DNA of 34,987 nt from Parcubacteria group bacterium Gr01-1014_17 (GCA_007376285.1 VMFZ01000006.1:1-34987), one strand, 5' to 3'. Shown: positions 25,491-32,744, counted from the stretch's first letter. Numbers and translations: made by a program. Notes: a model not told the origin generated them from the letters alone.

Positions 25491-25495
25491 ACACC

Positions 25496-25505
25496 TATTA
25501 TAATA
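25496..25505. promoter_or_regulatory. Shared divergent -10 box for pilM and comF
   Basis: TATTATAATA is its own reverse complement. It contains TATAAT on both strands. Six nt separate the plus-strand hexamer from the comF ATG, and six separate the minus-strand hexamer from the pilM ATG. Confidence 0.7.
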
Positions 25506-25510
25506 CCACT

Positions 25511-26149
25511 ATGCTACGGTTTCTTCTCAATTTGCTTTTTCCACCATCGGCGCGTGTTGCTGAAGTGGAACAAATGAGCGCGGCGGCGTTCCGCGACGCC
25601 GTGCCACCGCTTTCGTTCCAACCGCGCGAATGGGCACTTCCGCTTTTTCCATATGAAAACCCGCTCGTCAAAACCGCCGTGTGGGAAGTGAAATATCGCG
25701 GTAATACATACATCGCGCGGCTTATGGGAGAGCTCCTTGCAAACGAACTCGCGGAATGGCTCATTGAACTTTCGGAAACCGAGAACTTCCGCGCGCCGCT
25801 CATTGTCCCCATCCCTCTTGCACCAAAGCGCCGCGCGGAGCGCGGCTTGAACCAATGCGAACTTCTGGCGCGTGAAATGATGCGCGAGCTTCAAGGGCTT
25901 GCGGAACTGAACGCGCTCGCGCTTATAAAAGTGAAGGAAACGGAAAGCCAGACCAAAAGCAAAAACCGGGATGCGAGAATAAAAAATCTTGAAGATTGCT
26001 TTGTTGTGAAAAATCCCGCTGAAATAAAAGGTCGTAATATCGTACTTCTTGATGATGTCACAACCACCGGTGCGACACTTGCGGAAGCGCGGCGCACCCT
26101 CCTCGCGCGCGGCGCGCGAAAAGTTATCGCCATTACATTCGCGCACTGA
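25511..26149 (+). CDS. ComF-family phosphoribosyltransferase
   Basis: 212 aa. The PRPP-binding signature is IVLLDDVTTTGATL (about 177-190), with the ComF block VPIPLAPKRRAERGLNQCELLA upstream. ComF family members act in DNA uptake in competent bacteria. The N-terminal zinc finger (paired CxxC) of longer ComF proteins is missing. It diverges from pilM, so competence and pilus expression may be co-controlled; known ties between type IV pili and DNA uptake fit this. Confidence 0.9.
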   Translation: MLRFLLNLLFPPSARVAEVEQMSAAAFRDAVPPLSFQPREWALPLFPYENPLVKTAVWEVKYRGNTYIARLMGELLANELAEWLIELSETENFRAPLIVPIPLAPKRRAERGLNQCELLAREMMRELQGLAELNALALIKVKETESQTKSKNRDARIKNLEDCFVVKNPAEIKGRNIVLLDDVTTTGATLAEARRTLLARGARKVIAITFAH

Positions 26150-26155
26150 TTGAAA

Positions 26156-26194
26156 CGGCACCAGATGTTTGCCACCCATCAACATCTGGTGCCG
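26156..26194. repeat. Palindromic repeat, family C (copy 3)
   Basis: 14-bp stem CGGCACCAGATGTT/AACATCTGGTGCCG with an 11-nt loop containing TGCCACCCAT. It keeps the loop type of 308-344 while a stem pair changes from C-G to A-T. May serve as comF terminator, but has no T-run. Confidence 0.85.
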
Positions 26195-26208
26195 CTTCTC
26201 CATCTCAC

Positions 26209-26241
26209 GCACCCGATGTCTGCAATTTAGACATCGGGTGC
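26209..26241. repeat. Palindromic repeat, family C (copy 4), with T-run
   Basis: 13-bp stem GCACCCGATGTCT/AGACATCGGGTGC, loop GCAATTT, followed by GGTTTTTGA. Could work as the comF terminator. Confidence 0.85.
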
Positions 26242-26266
26242 GGTTTTTGATAAAGTAACAAACATT

Positions 26267-26353
26267 GGAGGGTTGGCTGAGCGGCCGAAAGCAGCACACT
26301 GCTAATGTGTTAGGGGAGAAATCCCCTCGTGGGTTCGAATCCCACACCCTCCG
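26267..26353 (+). tRNA. tRNA-Ser(GCT)
   Basis: Class II cloverleaf: acceptor GGAGGGT/ACCCTCC with discriminator G, anticodon loop CTGCTAA (GCT) on a GCACA/TGTGT stem, long variable arm GGGGAGAAATCCCC, and T-loop TTCGAAT. CCA is not encoded. TGATAAAGT just upstream is a fair extended -10. Confidence 0.95.
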
Positions 26354-26364
26354 TTTTTACAAAA

Positions 26365-26393
26365 AAACACCCCGACACACAATCGGGGTGTTT
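26365..26393 (+). terminator. Terminator after tRNA-Ser (bidirectional)
   Basis: AAACACCCCGA/TCGGGGTGTTT, 11-bp stem, 7-nt loop. The A-run on the left lets it also end transcripts coming from the minus strand. Confidence 0.75.
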
Positions 26394-26423
26394 GTGAATA
26401 ACCCTTCAATAATACTTACACGC

Positions 26424-26996
26424 CTACCGACACGGAGCCATGCGTGGTTGAACATTCGGAAGCGATTGACCGACTGCTTGCGCGAAGCATACTTTGGAAC
26501 GCAGAAGCAGGGTGCCGAGGAATAAGTCGGCGAGAGGCAAAACCACATTGAAGTTGCGGTTCATATACCGATGATGGAGCAAATGATGCCCATTGAGACG
26601 GAAGAATATGCCCGAGCGTTCTACAATCCGTTTTTTCGGAAGGTGCATACACCAATGCAGATATTCGTACGCGCCGTAGTACGCGGCGCACACAACGCCG
26701 ACAATAGCGACCACCGACCAGCGCCCGATGAGCCACCCCACTGGAACAGAGGTAAGTGTTGTTGCAAAAATGAGCACGGGCCCATTCCACCACTTCATAG
26801 GAATCGTATTTTTATCCTCCTCTCGCTTGAGATGGTACGAATCATCCGCCCGAAAAATGCGGTGGTGCGTTTTGGCATGCGCCTCAAACGGATAGGTGAA
26901 TCCGAGCAACGGCCGATGCATCACAAACCGGTGAAGCATCCATTCCACAAGCGAAACATATGCAATACTTAAAAACAGTGCGACAACAAAAAACAT
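26424..26996 (-). CDS. Fatty-acid-hydroxylase/sterol-desaturase-like membrane protein
   Basis: 190 aa, about four membrane helices, and the His clusters of this di-iron superfamily: HRFVMHR, HAKTHH, HWCMH and HHLLHHRYMNRNFNVVLPLADLF. The family oxidises lipid chains; the substrate here cannot be told. AAAGGA 5 nt before the ATG is a fair ribosome site, rare in this window. A TGTTACACT box lies about 48 nt upstream. A CPR cell taking up host lipids may modify them with such an enzyme, but that is speculation. Confidence 0.85.
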   Translation of the reverse strand: MFFVVALFLSIAYVSLVEWMLHRFVMHRPLLGFTYPFEAHAKTHHRIFRADDSYHLKREEDKNTIPMKWWNGPVLIFATTLTSVPVGWLIGRWSVVAIVGVVCAAYYGAYEYLHWCMHLPKKRIVERSGIFFRLNGHHLLHHRYMNRNFNVVLPLADLFLGTLLLRSKVCFAQAVGQSLPNVQPRMAPCR

Positions 26997-27063
26997 ACAG
27001 TCCTTTCTTTTTGAAGGTTAACTGACAAAACAACTATTCTGTGAATAGTGTAACATTTTGCCG

Positions 27064-27072
27064 TGTTATACT
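27064..27072 (+). promoter_or_regulatory. Extended -10 promoter, near-leaderless
   Basis: TGTTATACT; the hexamer ends 11 nt before the ATG at 27084. Confidence 0.5.
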
Positions 27073-27083
27073 ATCCCCATCTT

Positions 27084-27893
27084 ATGAGAAAAGAACTGAC
27101 TGCAATCGCCATCGGCGTCGGGTTTATCGCACTCGTAGGCCTTGCGGATACGGCGTTTCGCTTTTTGCCTTTGAATACGGAAAACGGTGCCGCAATTATC
27201 ACAAAATACGGAACTATGGACGAAACGATAGAGGCGGGGTTGAAACACTTCGCGGGACTCAACGCAAAAGTAGTGAATGTTCAAAAAAGGACATGGGGCG
27301 GGTATGTGTTTGAAACTGGTGTGCTCAAAACGCGGCAATACAGAACAGATGGAAACAAGACAATACAATTTACCGACACGGGGTGGTATGCACCAAGCTT
27401 TTCCATGCCGCGCTCCAAACTCCTGGATGTTAATTTGAATCAAAAGAATAAAGTACGGATTATCGGTACCTTTGAAGGTAAAATGGAAAGCCCGAACACA
27501 GATTGCACCGGACACTGTATGACGACCGAACGGTATCATTTTTCAGAATTTGCCATATACCTCATAGACGAAAACGGCCACAAGCAGGGCATGCGCGTAC
27601 TCGGCACGCGCAACAATGTCACGCGCGGAAACAACCGAAGCAAATACAAGTTTACAGAGCTGGCCGTTGAAAACACCGGAAAAGAAATTATCGTCATAGA
27701 CAACACTGGGGACTCGCTTGCCTATAGTATGAACTTCAAACAAGTAACCGCCGAGGGCAGCACGGAGCCGAATCGGGGCGGAAACTACGGAACGCTGAAC
27801 CCAAACCAAAAATGGGTGCTCGGCATCAACTGCCATGTAAACGGCGAAGGGTATTGCAAATTGGATATAAGAGATGTCGTCGCTGACAAATGA
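27084..27893 (+). CDS. Unknown exported protein
   Basis: 269 aa starting MRKELTAIAIGVGFIALVGLADTAFRF, an N-terminal membrane anchor or signal peptide. The rest is beta-rich (KTIQFTDTGWYAPSFSMP, KVRIIGTFEGKM, KEIIVIDNTGDSLAYSMNF) with Cys pairs DCTGHC and NCHVNGEGYC that could form disulfides. I recognise no family. First of three plus-strand genes that precede the convergent ZIP transporter; an envelope role is likely. Confidence 0.75.
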   Translation: MRKELTAIAIGVGFIALVGLADTAFRFLPLNTENGAAIITKYGTMDETIEAGLKHFAGLNAKVVNVQKRTWGGYVFETGVLKTRQYRTDGNKTIQFTDTGWYAPSFSMPRSKLLDVNLNQKNKVRIIGTFEGKMESPNTDCTGHCMTTERYHFSEFAIYLIDENGHKQGMRVLGTRNNVTRGNNRSKYKFTELAVENTGKEIIVIDNTGDSLAYSMNFKQVTAEGSTEPNRGGNYGTLNPNQKWVLGINCHVNGEGYCKLDIRDVVADK

Positions 27894-27944
27894 ACTCGCG
27901 TTTCGTATAATGCAAACATTATTCGCTTGAATGAAAAGAATCTT

Positions 27945-28367
27945 ATGAATATCAATTCGCAAAAAGGCGGAGTGGGAGTTTGGATACTTGTTATTATTGT
28001 CGTCGTTGCCGCTGGTATATTCTGGGTTGTTCAAAACAGTTCAACAGATTTATACATGCCGCCCCCTCCAGATTCCTCATTTGAATCGATGGAAGCAGTG
28101 GTCACTTACGATGTCAACGGATTCTCACCAAAAATAATAACAATTAAAAAAGGCGGGACCGTTATTTTCCGAAACAAAACTGGCGCGCGCGTATCCATTG
28201 CATCCGGTGCGCACCCAACCCACTTGCTCTATCCAGAGTTTGACCAATACAAAACCGACCAACGCGGAAAAGATGAGTTTCGCTTTTTGTTTGAAAAAGT
28301 CGGAGAATGGAAATACCACGACCACTTGAACGCAAATATGACTGGAACCGTGGTGGTCACTGAATAA
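27945..28367 (+). CDS. Membrane-anchored cupredoxin-like protein
   Basis: 140 aa. N-terminal membrane helix (VGVWILVIIVVVAAGIFWVV), then a cupredoxin fold: GFSPKIITIKKGGTVIFRNKTG, GAHPTHLLYP and VGEWKYHDHLNANMTGTVVV. Candidate copper ligands are His in GAHPTH, His in KYHDHL and Met in NANMTG. The ligand Cys of blue-copper proteins is absent, Asp taking that place. The start at 27945 is preferred over an upstream TTG. A TATAAT box is at 27906-27911. Confidence 0.87.
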   Translation: MNINSQKGGVGVWILVIIVVVAAGIFWVVQNSSTDLYMPPPPDSSFESMEAVVTYDVNGFSPKIITIKKGGTVIFRNKTGARVSIASGAHPTHLLYPEFDQYKTDQRGKDEFRFLFEKVGEWKYHDHLNANMTGTVVVTE

Positions 28368-28372
28368 ACAAA

Positions 28373-28711
28373 ATGTCTCATCTCTTGCTCCGTATCGCGC
28401 TTGCGTTCGCTTTCCTCTACCCCGCATATGGTTTTTGGAAAAACCCGACTGACTGGATCGGCTATGTGCCGGTGTTTGTGCAACAAAGCGGTATTCCGGA
28501 AGGAACGCTCCTTTTACTCCTCGCTGTTTTCCACATCGCACTTGCCCTTTGGATTCTATCCGGCTGGCGCATCTTCCTCCCCTCGCTTATTGCCGCACTC
28601 TTTCTCGGAAGCGCCGTCTATTTCAACTGGAGCCAGATTGATATTCTCTTCCGCGACATCTCGCTTTCGCTCGCTGCGCTCGCGCTTGCACTCCAATCGC
28701 GGCACACCTAA
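28373..28711 (+). CDS. Small integral membrane protein, DoxX-like in shape
   Basis: 112 aa, four membrane helices (about 4-18, 42-60, 64-82 and 92-108), with YPAYGFWKNPTDWIGYVP near the start. Helix pattern and size are like DoxX/MauE-type proteins, though no signature is decisive. It starts 5 nt after the cupredoxin gene, so the two are coexpressed. Its stop overlaps the ZIP gene's stop by 4 nt. Confidence 0.75.
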   Translation: MSHLLLRIALAFAFLYPAYGFWKNPTDWIGYVPVFVQQSGIPEGTLLLLLAVFHIALALWILSGWRIFLPSLIAALFLGSAVYFNWSQIDILFRDISLSLAALALALQSRHT

Positions 28712-29469
28712 ACTCCAGCAAAACGGGTAATTAAAAAGAGTGCGCCGATGCCGAGCACGGTGCTTATGGTCGTCCAGCGCACCGGGTGCGCGTGGTGGCT
28801 TTCCGGTAGAAGGTCGCTTGCGCCGATATAGAGGAACGAACCGGCGAAGAGCGCCAAGATAAGCCCGAGTAATTCCGCGCGGACAACAAAAAAATATGAG
28901 AGCGCGATACCCGCAACGGGCGCCAGCGCGTCAACGAGAAGCCAGCGGAGTGCCTTGGCGCGACTACCCGCATTTTTCAGAATCATACTGACCGTATTGA
29001 TGCCGTCCGAGAAATTATGCGCGAGCACCGCGAGCGCAACCACAAGCCCGATTGCAGGAGAAACCTTAAACGCAAGCCCAACCGCAAGACCATCAATAAA
29101 ACTGTGCGCGGACAAGCTTCCTGCGCCGAACGCGCCGCGATTGCCCGCCTCGTCGGCGGACAAGCGGCAATGCGCGGCATGCGCGTCTTCGTCCGTATGT
29201 TCGTGCCCGCCGTGTCCATGCAAGAAAAACAGACGGTCCAGCAAAAGATAGAGCGTGAACCCGAGCGCGACGATAAGAAACACAAACGACGGCTCGGTTC
29301 CCTCGCCCGCAAGTTCCACCGCTTCAGGCAACAAATCAAAGAATGCAACGCCGAGTACCGCGCCAGCGCTGAAGCCGAGTATCAAATGCAGACGGTCTTT
29401 GAGCCGTAGCGCAAACAGCCCGCCTAGCATAGTTGCCACAAAAGCCGCGATGGCGATGAGAATTAACAT
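28708..29469 (-). CDS. ZIP-family metal transporter
   Basis: 253 aa, eight membrane helices. ZIP marks: a His-rich loop between helices 3 and 4 (LHGHGGHEHTDEDAHAAH), the helix-4 motif HNFSDGINT, the helix-5 type motif AHSFIDGLAVG, and DLLPESHHAHP near the end. Imports or moves Zn2+ or related divalent metals. It has its own -10 box 7 nt before the ATG, and the structured RNA at 29501-29703 ends just upstream. Confidence 0.92.
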   Translation of the reverse strand: MLILIAIAAFVATMLGGLFALRLKDRLHLILGFSAGAVLGVAFFDLLPEAVELAGEGTEPSFVFLIVALGFTLYLLLDRLFFLHGHGGHEHTDEDAHAAHCRLSADEAGNRGAFGAGSLSAHSFIDGLAVGLAFKVSPAIGLVVALAVLAHNFSDGINTVSMILKNAGSRAKALRWLLVDALAPVAGIALSYFFVVRAELLGLILALFAGSFLYIGASDLLPESHHAHPVRWTTISTVLGIGALFLITRFAGV

Positions 29470-29476
29470 ACTATTG

Positions 29477-29482
29477 ATTATA
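29477..29482 (-). promoter_or_regulatory. -10 box of the ZIP gene, leaderless type
   Basis: TATAAT on the minus strand with 7 nt to the ATG. So ZIP need not depend on the RNA gene upstream. Confidence 0.5.
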
Positions 29483-29500
29483 GCGCATTTTTATGAAAAC

Positions 29501-29530
29501 AAAAATACCGCCCAATAGAGCGGTATTTTT
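29501..29530 (-). terminator. Terminator of the structured RNA
   Basis: AAAAATACCG/CGGTATTTTT, 10-bp perfect stem, 10-nt loop, followed by GTTTTC on the minus strand. Confidence 0.75.
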
Positions 29531-29703
29531 GCTTCCGTGCCCCGCACAGCGCGTGAGGGCTGGACTTAGTAACATCACAAGTATACACGGTACCGTGTTT
29601 GAGTCAAGCATCTTATGTGGATATCTGTCTTTACAGCCGATAGAGGGATTTGCACCCTCGGGGCACGGATTACTAAGTCCAGCCCCGCGCTACGCTACCG
29701 GCT
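29501..29703 (-). ncRNA. Unassigned structured RNA with tRNA-like cloverleaf
   Basis: Transcribed from an extended -10 at 29711-29719 to a terminator at 29501-29530, about 200 nt. The first 67 nt (29702-29636) fold as a four-way junction: stem GCCGGTA/TATCGGC, mini-hairpin GCG-TAG-CGC, a long arm GGGGC..GCCCC capped by TGGA-CTTAGTAA-TCCG, and a T-arm-like GAGGG-TGCAAAT-CCCTC. The rest holds exact complements of two parts of that fold: TTACTAAGTCCAGCCC pairs GGGCTGGACTTAGTAA, and CGGGGCACGG pairs CCGTGCCCCG, in the order A-B-A'-B'. So it can switch between the cloverleaf and a pseudoknot-like pairing. It is not a normal tRNA (no usual D-arm, 8-nt loop, no variable loop). I see no match to tmRNA, RNase P, SRP or 6S RNA. 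Confidence 0.7.
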
Positions 29704-29710
29704 TACGATA

Positions 29711-29719
29711 ATTATAGCA
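29711..29719 (-). promoter_or_regulatory. Extended -10 promoter of the structured RNA
   Basis: TGCTATAAT, a perfect extended -10. The expected start, 7-9 nt downstream, falls exactly at the first base pair of the cloverleaf. Confidence 0.65.
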
Positions 29720-29726
29720 CCGGAAT

Positions 29727-29735
29727 TGATATACT
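29727..29735 (+). promoter_or_regulatory. Extended -10 promoter of recG, near-leaderless
   Basis: TGATATACT; the hexamer ends 10 nt before the ATG at 29746. No Shine-Dalgarno site. Confidence 0.55.
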
Positions 29736-29745
29736 AATTACCACG

Positions 29746-31953
29746 ATGAACTTGCAATCGCTTATTGCGGACCATTTCCGCCTCACGGAACCGGAGCGAA
29801 AGGGGCTGAAAAAACTCGGCGTTGAGACCGCGGAAAACCTGCTGTACCACTTTCCCTCCCGCTACGGAAGCGTTGCAGAAATGCGCGTGATTGCGAACCT
29901 CCAAAAAGGCGAGACCGCGACAGTGTTCGGGAGAGTAAGCAAACTGAAAGCGAGCAAAGCGTTCCGCACGAAAATGACGATGGGAACGGCGGAACTTGCC
30001 GACGATACCGGCACCATCAAGCTCATCTGGTTCAATCAACCATATCTTGCAAAAATGATTCCAGAGGGAGCGCTTGTCAGAGTGGAAGGAAAAACTTCCC
30101 AAAAAAGAAACGCAACGAGCGAACTCTATTTCTCAAATCCAAAAATTGAGCGGGTGGAAAAAATTCCTTTAAGCGCCGAGACCTCGCTTTTCGGAACCGA
30201 GAGCGACGCGCACCATTTGCATCCTGTGTATCCGGAAACGCGCGGCGTTTCTTCAAATTGGCTCTTCCACGCCATACAAAAAATCCTGTCCGCCGTAGTA
30301 GGCGGATCCGCCTCTGGCGGAAAATCTTACATGTTGGATTTTATTGAAGACCCAATTCCATCCGACATTCTCAAAAAATATTCACTCCCGAGCCGAAAAA
30401 CCGCACTCATCTGGATACACGCGCCGAAAAAAGAATCAGACGCGCGCGCCGCGCGCAAGCGATTTTCATTTGAGGAGATATTTCTCATACAACTGCAAAA
30501 ACAAAAAGAGCGGGTGCTTCTAAAACGCGAACCGTCGTTTGTGATAGAAAAGACAGAAGCGCAGATTGCGCGATTTACGGAGCGGTTTCCGTTTCCGCTG
30601 ACGCGCGCGCAGCAGCGCGCGATTGATGCGATTGCTGGCGATTTCAAAAAAGGAATACCAATGGCGCGGCTTCTGGAAGGCGATGTAGGGAGCGGCAAGA
30701 CCGCCGTTGCCGCAAGCACCGCGTACTCAATAGTTACTTCGAGTCCGTCGGGACAAAGTTTTGGAAATCTCCAAGTGGCGTATATGTGCCCGACTGAAAT
30801 ACTCGCCAAACAGCAATTTGAGAATTTTATTTCTTTCTTTTCGCATTTACCTGTCAATATCGGACTCATTACTTCCTCTGGTTGCAGAAAATTCCCATCA
30901 AAAGTAAATACGCACGGCGCCACCGACATTTCCCGCACTCAACTTCTTAAGTGGGTTGCGAACGGCGAAATCCCGATTCTCGTCGGCACTCATTCACTCA
31001 TCCAAAAAGCTGTCCGCTTCAAGCACCTTGCGTATGTGATTATTGACGAACAGCATAGGTTCGGCGTTGCTCAACGCAAAGCGCTTGTACACAAGGAAAA
31101 AATAATGCCGCACCTTTTAAGTATGACCGCCACGCCGATACCGCGCACGCTTGCGCTCACACTGTACGGAGACCTTGATTTGACGCTCCTTGACGAAATG
31201 CCCGCAGGGAGAAAACCGATACGCACCAAAATTGTTTTACCAAGCGAGCGAGCGGAAGTGTACGAGCATATACGGAAAGAACTGCAAAATGGGCGGCAGG
31301 TGTATGTTATTTGCCCGCGCATTGATGAACCGGACCCGACCAAGGCACTCGCCGTGCAGGCGCGCTCTGCGAAAAAAGAAGCGGAACGATTAAAAAAAGA
31401 AGTATTTCCCGAGTATGAAATCGCGGTTATGCACAGCAAACTGAAGGACTCTGAAAAAGAAGAGGTGATGGAGTGTTTTAGGGACGGGAAAATCAATATA
31501 CTCGTTTCCACTTCCGTCGTTGAAGTCGGAGTCAATGTACCGAACGCAACGCTTATTATTATTGAAGGCGCGGAGCGCTTCGGGCTTGCACAACTCCACC
31601 AATTGCGCGGCCGCGTATTGCGGAGCACTCATCAGGCGCACTGCTTCGTGTTTGCCGAGAGCACGGGCACAAAAACAGTTGAGCGCTTGAAAGCGCTCGG
31701 GCAAGCGAAAAACGGCTTTGAGTTGGCGGAATACGACCTAGCCCAGCGCGGCGCGGGGCAGCTTTCCGGGCGGGAACAGTGGGGCGTCTCGGATGTCGCG
31801 ATGGAGGCATTGCAAAACTTAAAAATGGTAGAAGCCGCGCGCGCCGAAGCGGCGCTGCTCATCGGAGAAGACGCGGCACTTGGCGCATACCCTCTGCTTT
31901 CTGCCGAACTTTCAAAACGCACTGGTGGTACCAAAGAGATTCATTTTGAGTAA
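29746..31953 (+). CDS. recG: ATP-dependent DNA helicase RecG
   Basis: 735 aa; RecG reverses stalled forks and branch-migrates Holliday junctions. The N-terminal wedge/OB domain (about 1-150) includes YHFPSRYGSV. Walker A GDVGSGKTAVAA is at about 312, the DEQH box (IIDEQHRFGVAQRKAL) at about 434, then SMTATPIPRTLALTLYGDLD, VSTSVVEVGVNVPNA and LHQLRGRVLRS. The C-terminal block LAEYDLAQRGAGQLSGREQWG is the RecG signature. Residues about 182-192 (AVVGGSASGGK) come from a double-hairpin insertion at 30289-30321. A complete gene with its own promoter. Confidence 0.96.
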   Translation: MNLQSLIADHFRLTEPERKGLKKLGVETAENLLYHFPSRYGSVAEMRVIANLQKGETATVFGRVSKLKASKAFRTKMTMGTAELADDTGTIKLIWFNQPYLAKMIPEGALVRVEGKTSQKRNATSELYFSNPKIERVEKIPLSAETSLFGTESDAHHLHPVYPETRGVSSNWLFHAIQKILSAVVGGSASGGKSYMLDFIEDPIPSDILKKYSLPSRKTALIWIHAPKKESDARAARKRFSFEEIFLIQLQKQKERVLLKREPSFVIEKTEAQIARFTERFPFPLTRAQQRAIDAIAGDFKKGIPMARLLEGDVGSGKTAVAASTAYSIVTSSPSGQSFGNLQVAYMCPTEILAKQQFENFISFFSHLPVNIGLITSSGCRKFPSKVNTHGATDISRTQLLKWVANGEIPILVGTHSLIQKAVRFKHLAYVIIDEQHRFGVAQRKALVHKEKIMPHLLSMTATPIPRTLALTLYGDLDLTLLDEMPAGRKPIRTKIVLPSERAEVYEHIRKELQNGRQVYVICPRIDEPDPTKALAVQARSAKKEAERLKKEVFPEYEIAVMHSKLKDSEKEEVMECFRDGKINILVSTSVVEVGVNVPNATLIIIEGAERFGLAQLHQLRGRVLRSTHQAHCFVFAESTGTKTVERLKALGQAKNGFELAEYDLAQRGAGQLSGREQWGVSDVAMEALQNLKMVEAARAEAALLIGEDAALGAYPLLSAELSKRTGGTKEIHFE
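30289..30321. repeat. In-frame double-hairpin insertion in recG
   Basis: TCCGCC-GTAGTA-GGCGGA directly followed by TCCGCC-TCT-GGCGGA: two small hairpins with the same stem. Encodes SAVVGGSASGG. A CCCGCC-TGT-GGCGGG hairpin in the tRNA intron (6021-6035) has a similar stem. Confidence 0.75.
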
Positions 31954-32034
31954 TTTCTCCGACACTCCATATTTGAAGCCCATAACATCGGATGTCTATT
32001 CTCTAATTCGTGAGAATAAGAGAATAACGGTAAT
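31954..32034. other. Intergenic: degenerate family C half-element and a hairpin
   Basis: AACATCGGATGTC (31984-31996) resembles one arm of the family C palindrome. It is followed by a TATTCTCT/AGAGAATA hairpin (31997-32026). No T-run follows. recG has no obvious strong terminator. Confidence 0.4.
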
Positions 32035-32063
32035 TTGACATATATAAATCGCGGTGCTACCCT
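32035..32063 (+). promoter_or_regulatory. Promoter of the GlcG/HbpS-like gene
   Basis: TTGACA (32035-32040), 17-nt spacer ending TGC, TACCCT (32058-32063). Consensus -35 with an extended -10. The leader is about 36 nt. Confidence 0.6.
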
Positions 32064-32105
32064 TGTTTTGGAATTCCGAAAAATCTAAACAATAGAGAGG
32101 TTAGT

Positions 32106-32618
32106 ATGTCTGAAACATTAACGCCAAAGTTCCTTACCAAACAACTCGCAGAAAAAGCCATTCATTATTTCATTAACGGAATATTTTCAGCAAATATACC
32201 ATTCAAAAGAAAAGCGTGCTGTATTGTAGTCCTCGTGCCTGCAATGGAAGTCGGCCACGAGACAACAGATATGGATTATCCGAACTTCCCAACCAAGGCG
32301 CATTTTCTTTGCGAATACCAACTCTTAAAAGATAAGTGGACTGGAGATTATGACCAAATCGCACGGTGCAAGGCGCTTCAACTTTGGCACGGACGCAATG
32401 ACGACGGAACAAGCATCAAGCCACACCTCCTGTTCCCCAATGACACCGTGTACTGGGGCGGCGTGAAAAGGCACGGCATCGTCGTGGCATGTTCTGGGGT
32501 GCAACCTTGGTTTGATAAAATGCTTTCTGGTATGATTGCCGATTTGCTCGTCGGGCTTGCCCACAACGAGTGGGTAACAAGCAAAGACGCTGAAAGTAAG
32601 GTTGATTTCTTGACTTAG
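32106..32618 (+). CDS. GlcG/HbpS-like protein (tentative)
   Basis: 170 aa, no signal peptide. The layout resembles the HbpS/GlcG (DUF336) fold: an N-terminal helix LTKQLAEKAIHYFINGIF, a central strand CCIVVLVPAM, a helix with IARCKALQLW (family usually has an Ala/Lys-rich helix here), NDTVYWGGVKRHGIVVACSGV in place of the usual GGxPIxxxGxxIGAIGVSG, and a last helix KMLSGMIADLLVG. Similarity is moderate. AGAGG lies 5 nt before the ATG, one of the few good ribosome sites here, and it has a standard promoter and terminator. It looks like a self-contained unit that may have been acquired. Confidence 0.7.
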   Translation: MSETLTPKFLTKQLAEKAIHYFINGIFSANIPFKRKACCIVVLVPAMEVGHETTDMDYPNFPTKAHFLCEYQLLKDKWTGDYDQIARCKALQLWHGRNDDGTSIKPHLLFPNDTVYWGGVKRHGIVVACSGVQPWFDKMLSGMIADLLVGLAHNEWVTSKDAESKVDFLT

Positions 32619-32641
32619 TGTGTGTCAAATAGCACATACAG

Positions 32642-32671
32642 ACACTCTGACACAAAATCGGAGTGTTTTTA
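32642..32671 (+). terminator. Terminator of the GlcG/HbpS-like gene
   Basis: ACACTCTG/CGGAGTGT stem (one G-T pair) followed by TTTTTATTTT. Confidence 0.75.
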
Positions 32672-32684
32672 TTTTCCGTTCAGC

Positions 32685-32739
32685 TATTTTGCAAAATACT
32701 GAGATACACTAACTCTGACGACCGTTAAAGATAGTGTGT
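32685..32739. repeat. 55-bp palindromic repeat, family A (copy 2)
   Basis: TATTTTGCAAAATA, 5 nt, then an ATACACTA...TAGTGTGT hairpin. Same layout, spacing and orientation as 8289-8343; the inner part of the hairpin matches better when inverted. Confidence 0.8.
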
Positions 32740-32744
32740 GCACA

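Noticed and set aside
29636-29702. A standard tRNA gene in the structured RNA
   Set aside because: The cloverleaf has no normal D-arm, an 8-nt loop on the central arm and no variable loop; no anticodon assignment is safe.
29501-29703. tmRNA, RNase P RNA, SRP RNA or 6S RNA
   Set aside because: Length and motifs do not fit: no tag reading frame or GGATTCGAC block, no RNase P core, no GGAAGCAG loop, no long rod with central bubble.
29470-29703. A metal riboswitch controlling the ZIP gene
   Set aside because: ZIP has its own TATAAT 7 nt before its ATG, downstream of the RNA's terminator. Possible, but not needed, and no known metal-riboswitch motif is seen.
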